A DNA stretch of 64,000 nt from Clostridium ljungdahlii (GTDB lineage Bacteria > Bacillota > Clostridia > Clostridiales > Clostridiaceae), in NCBI RefSeq assembly GCF_001636845.1, contig NZ_LITT01000035.1:186001-250000 (forward strand). The letters are read 5' to 3'. The notes below the pieces were generated by a model, which was not told the DNA's origin, made no database searches, and saw only the letters and a list, made by a program, of their open reading frames with translations. The translations under genes and the position numbers were made by a program. Below, piece by piece: positions 55,379 through 63,251 of this stretch (positions are counted from its first letter, which is position 1; every line of letters begins with the position of its first letter).

Positions 55379-55396
55379 TACCTTTATTCTCCATTT

Positions 55397-56266
55397 CTAA
55401 ATATTTTTTGATATTTTAAATATATCATCTCTAATTCTAATACACTCTTCTCTAGCACATTCTCCATAATTCTTTTCACCGTTTTTCCTTTTTCTATATG
55501 CTAGAAGTATTCCCCTTGAAGAATTCACTATACCGCCATTGCCTTCTTTAAGATAAGCAGCAATGTCTTGTGCTGTTCCACCTTGGGCTCCATATCCAGG
55601 TATTAAAAAAAATACACTGTCTAGATTCCTCCTAAGCTGTACCCCCTCTTCCTGATGAGTACACCCTATTACCCCACCTATGGAACTGTAGCCGCATTCT
55701 CCTAAATATTTCTTTCCAAGAAAATTTACTTTTTCTCCTACTACATTGTAAAGTTTTTTATCTTCTTTAGTATCTATGTATTGAATATCTTCTGCTCCTC
55801 TATTTGACGTACGTATGAGCACAAACATTCCCTTATTGTCATTCTCGATGTAAGGTAAGTAAGGTTCTAATGTATCAAATCCCATATAAGGATTTAAGGT
55901 TATGAAATCACTTTCAAATTCGCCTTTAAAATGTGCCTTTGCATACATTTCTGCTGTTTTTGCTATATCTCCTCTTTTGATATCTGCAATCGTTAAAACC
56001 TTCTTATTTCTTATATACTTTAAGGTTTTACTATAGGCCCTGAGTCCTTCCATACCCAGGGCTTCATAGTATGCAATTTGTACTTTATAACAGGCAGCTA
56101 CATCGCAAGTACTGTCTATTATAGTTTTATTAAATTCAAATACAGTATCTTCTATATTTTCATGTGAATTTAGTACATGTTTTGGTATATATTCTAATGC
56201 AGTATCTAGTCCCACACATACATTTCCCTTTTTTAAAACATCATCGTACAATTTATCTATAATCAT
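55397..56266 (-). CDS. pyrF: Orotidine 5'-phosphate decarboxylase (PyrF, type 2)
   Basis: 289 residues, the longer type-2 subfamily. The catalytic D-x-K-R-x-D-I motif is in TIADIKRGDIAKTAEMYA. GLDTALEYIP near the start and IPGYGAQGGTAQD near the C-terminus bind substrate phosphate. It decarboxylates OMP to UMP. Spaced 18 bases from pyrK. Confidence 0.95.
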   Translation of the reverse strand: MIIDKLYDDVLKKGNVCVGLDTALEYIPKHVLNSHENIEDTVFEFNKTIIDSTCDVAACYKVQIAYYEALGMEGLRAYSKTLKYIRNKKVLTIADIKRGDIAKTAEMYAKAHFKGEFESDFITLNPYMGFDTLEPYLPYIENDNKGMFVLIRTSNRGAEDIQYIDTKEDKKLYNVVGEKVNFLGKKYLGECGYSSIGGVIGCTHQEEGVQLRRNLDSVFFLIPGYGAQGGTAQDIAAYLKEGNGGIVNSSRGILLAYRKRKNGEKNYGECAREECIRIRDDIFKISKNI

Positions 56267-56302
56267 AAAGAGCCCCCTCTTTAAATATAACTTTTCTTTA
56301 AT

Positions 56303-56740
56303 TTAAAGATATTTCGATAAATTCTCATATATCTGGTCACAATATTCACATCTATAGGACCCTGTTTTTTCGTCCACCAGATTAAAGATATGAGGTATAT
56401 TTTTTTCTACAGAAGTAACACATCTTGGGTTTTTGCATTCTATTATATTTTCAATTTTATCTGGAAGTTTCAATTTTATCTTTTTATATATCTTTTCATC
56501 TTTTATTATATCAATTGTAATGTTAGGATCTATAAATCCAAGTACTGTAAAATCCAGTTCCAAATTATTTTCTATTTTGATTATATCTTTTCTTCCTAAT
56601 TTTTCACTTACCGCATTCATTATAAGTGCCACAGAATACTTTGCCTTGTTTAGTTCCAGGTAATTAAATATTTTCATCCCGTATCCTGCTCTTATATGGT
56701 CAATTACGATACCGTTCTTTACACTATTTATTGTAAGCAT
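56303..56740 (-). CDS. pyrI: Aspartate carbamoyltransferase regulatory subunit
   Basis: 145 residues. An N-terminal allosteric nucleotide-binding domain ([22 protein letters not shown]) and a C-terminal zinc domain with cysteines in [12 protein letters not shown] and [10 protein letters not shown]. It associates with PyrB to give feedback control by CTP/ATP. Lies 15 bases after pyrB. Confidence 0.95.
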   Translation of the reverse strand: MLTINSVKNGIVIDHIRAGYGMKIFNYLELNKAKYSVALIMNAVSEKLGRKDIIKIENNLELDFTVLGFIDPNITIDIIKDEKIYKKIKLKLPDKIENIIECKNPRCVTSVEKNIPHIFNLVDEKTGSYRCEYCDQIYENLSKYL

Positions 56741-56755
56741 ATTTATCTTCCTCCC

Positions 56756-57676
56756 CTACCTAATTCCAAGTAATTTCAACATTAATGCCATTCTCACATA
56801 CATACCATATTTAACTTGTTTAAAGTAACAAGCTCTTGGATCACTATCTATTTCATATGGAATTTCATTTACTCTTGGAAGTGGGTGAAGTACTATCATA
56901 TCTTTACCCGCTTTAGACATTTTATCTTTACTTAATATATATATGTCTTTAAGTCTTATATAATCTTCTTCATTAAAAAATCTTTCTTTCTGTACTCTGG
57001 TCATATAAAGTATGTCAAGAGAACCTATAGCATCTTCTAAATTTTTAGTTTCACTGTAGTTAACACCTTTTTTATTTAATTCCTTCTTAACGTAATCAGG
57101 TACTTTCAATTCTTCCGGGGATATAAGAGTAAAACTATTGTTTTCATATCTAGACATGGCGTTTATGAGCGAGTGTACTGTTCTTCCAAACTTCAAGTCA
57201 CCGCAGCAGCCTATTTTTAGATTGGATAATGTTCCTTTTATAGATTTAATGGTTAAAAGATCTGTAAGTGTTTGTGTTGGGTGTTGGTGACCACCGTCTC
57301 CTGCATTTATAACAGGTACTGTAGAATACATAGATGCAATCTTAGGTGCCCCTTCTTTAGGATGTCTCATAGCTATAATATCTGCATAACATCCAATTAC
57401 CCTTATTGTGTCTGCTATACTTTCACCTTTTGAAACAGAACTTGAATTAGGTTCTGAAAAACCTACTACCTTTCCACCTAGCCTAATCATAGCAGATTCA
57501 AAACTAAGTCTAGTTCTGGTACTTGGTTCATAAAATAAGGTTGCTAGAAGCTTTCCATCACATACCTTTGAAAAATCCTTCTCTTTTGAAATTATTTCAT
57601 TTGCAAGTTTGAATATCTCATCTAATTCTTCTATTGAAAAATCCATTATATCTATTAGATGTCTTCCTTTTAACAT
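56756..57676 (-). CDS. pyrB: Aspartate carbamoyltransferase catalytic subunit
   Basis: 306 residues. The carbamoyl-phosphate motif [27 protein letters not shown] (80s loop), [12 protein letters not shown] and [13 protein letters not shown] are all in place. It catalyses the first committed step of pyrimidine synthesis. First gene of the operon, after a PyrR-type attenuator. No pyrC or carAB lies in the window. Confidence 0.97.
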   Translation of the reverse strand: MLKGRHLIDIMDFSIEELDEIFKLANEIISKEKDFSKVCDGKLLATLFYEPSTRTRLSFESAMIRLGGKVVGFSEPNSSSVSKGESIADTIRVIGCYADIIAMRHPKEGAPKIASMYSTVPVINAGDGGHQHPTQTLTDLLTIKSIKGTLSNLKIGCCGDLKFGRTVHSLINAMSRYENNSFTLISPEELKVPDYVKKELNKKGVNYSETKNLEDAIGSLDILYMTRVQKERFFNEEDYIRLKDIYILSKDKMSKAGKDMIVLHPLPRVNEIPYEIDSDPRACYFKQVKYGMYVRMALMLKLLGIR

Positions 57677-57722
57677 TGATAATTCCTCCTTCTCAGCCTC
57701 TCCGTGCTAAATTTAAAGGTGT

Positions 57723-57751
57723 AAAAAAATGCCTTCCTTTGCGGAAGGCAT
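57723..57751 (-). terminator. Terminator of the pyr attenuator
   Basis: Minus strand GCCTTCC pairs with GGAAGGC (57731-57750), followed by seven T (57729-57723). It is about 47 bases before the pyrB start. Confidence 0.9.
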
Positions 57752-57789
57752 TATTATACCATAATATAATAATTTTATATTCTACATAT

Positions 57790-57812
57790 GCCTTCCCAGT
57801 CTCACAGGACTA
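57790..57812 (-). promoter_or_regulatory. PyrR-binding anti-antiterminator
   Basis: Minus strand AGTCCTGTGAGACT then GGGAAGG closely matches the PyrR RNA-binding loop (AGUCCAGAGAGGCU..AAGG type). UMP-bound PyrR here should favour the terminator downstream, reducing pyr expression. pyrR itself is not in the window. Confidence 0.88.
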
Positions 57813-57851
57813 GTTTTAAAGGTCTTTCATTATTTAATTTTGACTGTACTT

Positions 57852-57880
57852 AGGATATCACAGTTTTAAATCAAAGTCAA
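57852..57880 (-). promoter_or_regulatory. Promoter of the pyr operon
   Basis: Minus strand TTGACT (57880-57875), 17-base spacer, TATCCT (57857-57852). It overlaps no gene; the upstream activase gene ends at 57885. Confidence 0.75.
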
Positions 57881-57884
57881 CATG

Positions 57885-58640
57885 TTATTTCAATTTTGAG
57901 GCTGAAAGAGCTGCTCCAATAGCACCTGCATATCTTCCAAATTTATTACTTTTAACAGGTGATTTTAATTTTTTAGAAAGGATGTTTATTATATACTCAT
58001 TTTGACTTAAACCACCAGTTAAAAAATAATTAAATTCTTCTCCATGCTTTTGACATAGAGATTTTACTTTACTTGTAATAGAATCAACTACTCCAAAAGC
58101 TATATCTTCTCTTCTGGTACCATTTCCAATTAAACTTGTTATTTCAGACTCAGCAAATACAGTACACATAGAACTTATAGTAACTCCATTGCCGCTTTTA
58201 GCTTTTTCGCATAGTTCATCTATGGTAAACCCTAAAGTGCCAGCCATTAGCTCTAGGAATCTTCCTGTACCTGCTGCACATTTGTCATTCATAGTAAAAT
58301 TAGTAACTCTACCACCTTTTATGGTAATTATCTTGGTATCTTGACCACCTATATCAATTACCGTACAATCATCTTTTAAAAGGTAATAAGCACCTTTTCC
58401 GTGGCAAGTAATTTCAGTTATAGTTTTATCAGCATAGGGAACGGATACTCTTCCATACCCTGTAGCTACTATTTTACAATTATCTTTCTCTAATCCTATT
58501 TTTTTTAGTCTATCTTTTATGACACCAGCAGTTTTCACACTGCTCCAACCTGTTGGAAGCGTGAAGGTTCCCTTAATTTCACTGTCATATAAACAAACTT
58601 TTGAAGCAGTAGAACCTATATCTATGCCTACGTAAATCAT
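57885..58640 (-). CDS. Acyl-CoA dehydratase activase / double-cubane protein reductase (BadF/HgdC family)
   Basis: 251 residues, single ASKHA ATPase. DIGSTASKV phosphate loop, VIDIGGQDTK second loop, and the two cluster cysteines C121 (NDKCAAGTG) and C159 (SSMCTVF) that bridge a dimer through one [4Fe-4S]. ATP hydrolysis drives an electron to a partner protein. The partner here is the 419-residue protein of the same operon, with DUF3343 between. The lack of a second dehydratase subunit argues for a double-cubane-type system rather than a classical 2-hydroxyacyl-CoA dehydratase. Confidence 0.93.
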   Translation of the reverse strand: MIYVGIDIGSTASKVCLYDSEIKGTFTLPTGWSSVKTAGVIKDRLKKIGLEKDNCKIVATGYGRVSVPYADKTITEITCHGKGAYYLLKDDCTVIDIGGQDTKIITIKGGRVTNFTMNDKCAAGTGRFLELMAGTLGFTIDELCEKAKSGNGVTISSMCTVFAESEITSLIGNGTRREDIAFGVVDSITSKVKSLCQKHGEEFNYFLTGGLSQNEYIINILSKKLKSPVKSNKFGRYAGAIGAALSASKLK

Positions 58641-58672
58641 AAAATTCCACCTTTTATATTAAGTTGAGTTAT

Positions 58673-58924
58673 TTATAAATAAGGATTCACAATTTTTTTA
58701 TCTACACAGTGAAAACCTAAGGTTTTTACATTATGCTGTCGTGCCATCAGCTTTATTTCTTCTTCATCCTTCTTGCTATACATTATAGATATGCCGCAGC
58801 AGGATGAAATTTCCCTAGGTGTAGGTACAATTGTATATTCTAATTTACTCCCTTTTAATAACTTTTCCATCTTCATCCCTTCAGTATGAGATGGAAAAAG
58901 TATATAGTATCTTTTATTTCCCAT
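58673..58924 (-). CDS. DUF3343 domain protein (putative Se/S carrier-like)
   Basis: 83 residues. YYILFPSHTEGMKMEKLLK followed by VPTPREISSCCGISI is the DUF3343 pattern; the double cysteine before G is conserved in the family. It is commonly encoded beside HgdB/HgdC-like genes, as here, 18 bases after the dehydratase-like gene and 32 bases before the activase. It may deliver sulfur or assist cluster assembly; this is inferred. Confidence 0.88.
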   Translation of the reverse strand: MGNKRYYILFPSHTEGMKMEKLLKGSKLEYTIVPTPREISSCCGISIMYSKKDEEEIKLMARQHNVKTLGFHCVDKKIVNPYL

Positions 58925-58941
58925 ACTATAAATCTCCTACA

Positions 58942-60201
58942 TTATATCATCTCTAAAAATGCCTCTACTCTTGTTTTTATCTGTCCTGAATCCTCTGTAG
59001 AATAATCCGTTTCTATCTGAATTAAAGGTATATCTTTTTCTTTTAACACTTTTTCTACATCCTTATGTTCTACTGCATAAGTATGGCAAAATGAAAGATT
59101 AAAATCTATTACCCCATCTACATGATATTCATCTACATATTTTATTATATCATCAATTCTTCCTGTATTTGGAGTAAAGCAGGCACAGTTTATCTTCATA
59201 TATCTGTCAGCCAAATTTTTTACTAAATCGTCTATAGTTTCTCCCTCTTCACAAACTTCATTTTCAAAATATCTGGTTCCTGTACATGTTTCTTCAACTA
59301 CTACCTGTGCATTTAACCCTTCTATAATAGAATGAAGTTTCCAGTTAGGCAGTGCCATTGGGGTTCCTGTTATCATGATCCTTTTTTTACCCTCGTCTAC
59401 GCCTTTTTTAACTCTTTCATCCAATTCATCGCATAGTTCATTTAATTTTTCTACAAATCTATCTGGATCATCATAGAAGGCAATTTGTGATATCAATAAA
59501 ACATCTAGTCCACTTATTGGAGACGGCTTATATTTTCTCAGATCATATAATCTTTTAAGTGCCCTTCTCTTAGCATTTGCAGTCTTTATGCCTTGTCTTA
59601 AACTTTCTACAGTTATCTTATTGCCCGTAAGTTCTTCCATCTTGCTTATAAATTCCTTTATTTCTTCTTCCCAAGCCTTATAATTTTTTTCTCTTTTCAT
59701 CTGTGGTAATTCCATAACATGAACTGGCACATAGTCATTTAATATTTCCCAAGCTTTTTTCTTTCCATCACAGGTTGTCTCTCCAATTAGCATATCACAC
59801 GATTGAAAATATGGACACGTTCCTCCAACTTTTGCACCCATAAGTGCCTTAATTAAAGGGCATAGGTTCCTTGGTAAAACCTTTTCACCATCTTCAACCC
59901 AAAATTGTGATCCTGAGCAAAGTCCTACCCCTATTGCTTTTGCTGCAAGTATAACTTCATCAGGAACAAACACACAAAATGTTCCTACTACTTTTCCACC
60001 TTGTGCTTTATAGTCATCCAGTTCCTGTATTCTTAATCCATGAACTTCAGCTACTACAAGATTAAAATAATTCATTCCCTCTGGCCTATTTTTTTGGGTT
60101 AAATAAACACCACCATATAATTCTGGAAGTACTGCACATAATTTATCATGCTTTTCTAAATCTATTCCCAACTTACTCCATAATTCTCTATAATCTGCCA
60201 C
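58942..60201 (-). CDS. 2-hydroxyacyl-CoA dehydratase-family protein, probable double-cubane cluster protein
   Basis: 419 residues of the HgdB/FldB-like D-component family. Cysteines at 76 (GTFCVF), 95 (GLCSGS), 114, 129 (GTCPYF), 135 (SCDM) and 144 (TTCDG) in the first domain, with 306, 339, 341 and 372 in the second, can hold iron-sulfur clusters. It stands alone with one activase and DUF3343; true dehydratases have two different subunits. The arrangement and length match the double-cubane [8Fe-9S] proteins that reduce small molecules with ATP. The natural substrate is unknown. First gene of a three-gene operon. Confidence 0.9.
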   Translation of the reverse strand: MADYRELWSKLGIDLEKHDKLCAVLPELYGGVYLTQKNRPEGMNYFNLVVAEVHGLRIQELDDYKAQGGKVVGTFCVFVPDEVILAAKAIGVGLCSGSQFWVEDGEKVLPRNLCPLIKALMGAKVGGTCPYFQSCDMLIGETTCDGKKKAWEILNDYVPVHVMELPQMKREKNYKAWEEEIKEFISKMEELTGNKITVESLRQGIKTANAKRRALKRLYDLRKYKPSPISGLDVLLISQIAFYDDPDRFVEKLNELCDELDERVKKGVDEGKKRIMITGTPMALPNWKLHSIIEGLNAQVVVEETCTGTRYFENEVCEEGETIDDLVKNLADRYMKINCACFTPNTGRIDDIIKYVDEYHVDGVIDFNLSFCHTYAVEHKDVEKVLKEKDIPLIQIETDYSTEDSGQIKTRVEAFLEMI

Positions 60202-60475
60202 TACATATTCCCCCTTAACTCTAGATATTATAACATTTAATTTTATGATATCACATTTAACTCTATACGCTTATTTGATTTGCAAATAGTTGGATCAACG
60301 ACTATAACATGTTTTTATACATGTTTTCTATATTGAAAATTGTCTTATACCAAATCGCATAATAACAATTTTGAATTGGTATCCCTATAGTGTTACTCTG
60401 AAAAATATACATATATGTAACAATTTAAATTTTATGTTTAACATAGTATGGCAGCTGTTTTAATTTATAATCGAA

Positions 60476-60733
60476 TATAGAATTTATAACTTAAAAATGA
60501 GCTTATGCGCAGGCATATTTTTACAGTAATGAAGCCATTTAAATATTTTGTATATAAGTCGTAGGAAAAAATTCGTAAAAAATATAGAACTTTTGAATTG
60601 TTTGAGGTATGAGTTTTCAAAAGTTCTTAAATTTTTTAAAATTTTTTGCTTAGACTTATCAAAATATTTAACCGAGCTGAAGATTGTAAAAAATATTCGG
60701 AGTATAAGCTCATTTTTACTTAGAAACTCTATA
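60476..60733 (-). repeat. R1 long-hairpin repeat, copy R1-I
   Basis: Fills most of the 541-base gap between the 419-residue gene and the MFS gene. End arms AAAAATGAGCTTATG and TATAAGCTCATTTTT differ from other copies at three places yet still pair. Loop GTTTGAGGTATGAG has one change. Sense-oriented relative to the MFS gene, ending nine bases from its stop. A 96-codon frame across it is not a gene. Confidence 0.87.
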
Positions 60734-60742
60734 AAAGTATAT

Positions 60743-62005
60743 TTATTTTACTACATCACAATGCTCCATATCTATTTCAGAAAAGTGTCTTATATATGGT
60801 TTTTTATAAGTCAATTTCCATCCAATTCCACAAATTAGTCCTATTACAGCATTTACAGCTCCTATTACAAAAACTTGGTTGGACCAATTAAATGAAACAA
60901 TAACCATACCTACACTTCCCATAATCATTGCAAATCCACCTATAAGTGATGATGCTGAACCTGTATCTTTTTGCTGCTGCTCAAGCATCAAATTAGTACT
61001 TGGTGGACGCAAACAGCATGATGCTATAGTAGATGGTAAAAGAGATAATGCAAATACCCAAGGTTTGCTGTTATCAAATATACAAACTAATATACCGCTA
61101 GCTACCATTACAATAAAACAAACATCAATAATAAATTCACGTTTAAGACGACCTGCAAGCTTAAGATAAAGGAATGGACCAAATAACATTCCCACTGCAT
61201 TTAAAGTAAAATAATAACTGTACACTTGGCTTGTAAGCTTAAAACCTTCTTGATATATATAGGATGAGGCAGATATAAAGGCCATACATGCTATATTTAC
61301 TATAGAGAATATAAGTAACATAGAAGAAAATCCTGGATTTTTAAGTACTACGCCTAACCTTCCCAATGTCTGCATTACTGTACCTTTATTATAATTTGTT
61401 AAAGTTTCATTTAGCAATATAGAGCCTACTAGAGATGCTAATCCTATGATGGTAAGACCTACGAATATTCCTCTCCATGAAGTCACTTTTAAAATCCATG
61501 AACCTAAAACTGGAGCTACAGCTGGAGAAATTACTGTCATAGATTGAACAATAGATAAAACCGATTCTCGTTTTTTGCCACTGTAAACATCTTTAACAAT
61601 AGCTGTAGCCACTGCACTAGCTGCACTTCCTCCAATCGCTTGAATAATTCTAGAAAATATTAAAAGGGGCATATCAGGAGCAAATACACACATGACACTT
61701 CCTATTAAATAAAATACAAGGCCCATAATAAGTACTGGTTTACGTCCATATTTATCACTTAAAGGCCCAAATACAAGCATGCCTATGCTAAAAAATACAA
61801 AAAACATTATAAGCGTAAGGTTAGTAACAGCCTGCGATACATGGAAATATTCAGACATCATAGGCAGGGCTGGAAGATAAAGGTCCGTAGATAAAGGCAC
61901 AAAAGCACTTAATAAAGAAATAAGAATTATAAGGCCTTTATTTCCTAGATATTTTTGTTTTACTTCATCATTTTTAGATAACTTTGACATATAACTTTTT
62001 ACCAT
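60743..62005 (-). CDS. Multidrug efflux MFS transporter, Bcr/CflA family
   Basis: 420 residues, twelve membrane spans. The start SALVPLSTDLYLPALP-like sequence (FVPLSTDLYLPALPMM) and motif A GPLSDKYGRKPVL after span 2, then RIIQAIGGSAASAVATAIVKD in span 4-5, are signatures of the Bcr/CflA drug-proton antiporters. SD AAAGGAAGG. Its promoter carries two palindromes, suggesting a repressor. R1-I marks its 3' end. Confidence 0.93.
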   Translation of the reverse strand: MVKSYMSKLSKNDEVKQKYLGNKGLIILISLLSAFVPLSTDLYLPALPMMSEYFHVSQAVTNLTLIMFFVFFSIGMLVFGPLSDKYGRKPVLIMGLVFYLIGSVMCVFAPDMPLLIFSRIIQAIGGSAASAVATAIVKDVYSGKKRESVLSIVQSMTVISPAVAPVLGSWILKVTSWRGIFVGLTIIGLASLVGSILLNETLTNYNKGTVMQTLGRLGVVLKNPGFSSMLLIFSIVNIACMAFISASSYIYQEGFKLTSQVYSYYFTLNAVGMLFGPFLYLKLAGRLKREFIIDVCFIVMVASGILVCIFDNSKPWVFALSLLPSTIASCCLRPPSTNLMLEQQQKDTGSASSLIGGFAMIMGSVGMVIVSFNWSNQVFVIGAVNAVIGLICGIGWKLTYKKPYIRHFSEIDMEHCDVVK

Positions 62006-62041
62006 AGATACCTTCCTTTCAGATTTATATATTAGCGTATA

Positions 62042-62097
62042 AAAATAAGCCCTACGGGCTATTATGTCAATCTATATATGTCATTTACCATATATAG
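62042..62097 (-). promoter_or_regulatory. Promoter with two palindromes before the MFS gene
   Basis: Minus strand TTGACA (62070-62065), 17 bases, TATTTT (62047-62042). AGCCC-TAC-GGGCT (62048-62060) lies in the spacer, and CTATATATG..CATATATAG (62072-62080, 62089-62097) lies just upstream. The first could alternatively be read as a small terminator, since T residues follow it. Confidence 0.55.
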
Positions 62098-62129
62098 CAA
62101 ATCATAACATAATTCATAATACGAAATAA

Positions 62130-62245
62130 TCAATTCACAATGAACGATGATTTTCTGTTGTCACAAAAATTTAATATTCATGCTACCTAGTTTTTAAATT
62201 TTTTATAACATTAGCGGAGAAAAGCCTGCCAAAATTGTGAATTGA
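62130..62245 (-). repeat. R3 repeat, copy R3-2
   Basis: Bounded by TCAATTCACAAT and ATTGTGAATTGA. The complement of its interior matches R3-1 in order: TTTTGGCAGGCTTTTCTCCG, AAAAACTAGGTAGCAT, and GACAACAGAAAATC. It is about 20 bases shorter than R3-1. Confidence 0.78.
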
Positions 62246-62341
62246 TTTGGATTTCATTATTTTCTAATTATTGAAAATATATAGCCGTGAATAATGTCAT
62301 CTATTTCTGATACTTATCCGCGGCTGCTGAATTTCTGCCTT

Positions 62342-63097
62342 TTAAATATTGTCTTGATCAGTTAAAATAACGGGTCCATTTTTCGTTATAGCAATAGTAT
62401 GCTCATACTGTGCTGAAAGACTTCCATCTGCAGTACGTGCTGTCCAATCATTACTATCTACTACAGCTGAGTAAGTACCTATATCTATCATAGGTTCTAT
62501 AGTAATTACCATACCCTCTCTAAGTTTAAGTCCTCTTCCCGGTTTACCATAATGAGGTACACATACATCATCATGCATTACTTTTCCTATACCATGTCCT
62601 GTATAATCTCTTACTACTGAATATCCTAATGGCTCTGCATAGCTTTGTATTTCATGTCCTATATCGCCTATTCTATTTCCAACAACAGCTTTCTTTATAC
62701 CTCTGTAAAGACATTCTTTTGTAACCTTCATAAGATCCCCGGCTTCTTTAGATATATTTCCTACTGCATAAGACCACGCAGAATCAGCCAACCATCCATT
62801 TAAATTTACAACCATGTCTATAGTTACAATATCCCCTTCTTTTAAAGGTTTGTTGTTTGGAAATCCATGACAGATCTCATCATTTACTGAGGCACAAGTA
62901 GCATATGGAAAACCCATATAACCTTTTTGCTCAGGTGTTGCCCCATTTTCTTTTAAATATTTCTCCGTAAAAGCATCTATTTCCATAGTAGTTATACCCG
63001 GCTTAATCATTTTTCTAATTTCTTTATGACACGATGCTAGTATCTTCCCTGCTGCAGCCATATATCCTATTTCTTTTTCAGTTTTTATATCTATCAA
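62342..63097 (-). CDS. map: Methionine aminopeptidase, type I (TTG start)
   Basis: 251 residues from TTG 63097, which has GAGG upstream; the frame runs to an ATG at 63127 with no SD. It begins IDIKTEKEIGYMAAAGKI, the usual map start. Metal ligands: DMVVNLNGWLADSAW (two Asp), GHGIGKVMHDD (His), ITIEPMI (Glu) and QYEHTIAIT (Glu). It removes initiator methionine. Located apart from the ribosomal-protein cluster, so it may be an extra copy. Confidence 0.93.
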   Translation of the reverse strand: MIDIKTEKEIGYMAAAGKILASCHKEIRKMIKPGITTMEIDAFTEKYLKENGATPEQKGYMGFPYATCASVNDEICHGFPNNKPLKEGDIVTIDMVVNLNGWLADSAWSYAVGNISKEAGDLMKVTKECLYRGIKKAVVGNRIGDIGHEIQSYAEPLGYSVVRDYTGHGIGKVMHDDVCVPHYGKPGRGLKLREGMVITIEPMIDIGTYSAVVDSNDWTARTADGSLSAQYEHTIAITKNGPVILTDQDNI

Positions 63098-63251
63098 ATT
63101 TCTCGCCTCTATCTTAAAATTTATCATATAATTATTTTAACATATTGATCCATAAAAAACTTATACCGATTATTAATTATTATATACTACAGTTTGCATA
63201 TTTTCTACAGTTTTGAACTATAAACCTTCAAAATACTTTACAGCCTGATTA

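Noticed and set aside
60548-60838. 96-codon open frame across R1-I and into the MFS gene
   Set aside because: Same repeat-derived frame as in R1-F, then antisense to the MFS gene; no SD and no conservation among R1 copies.
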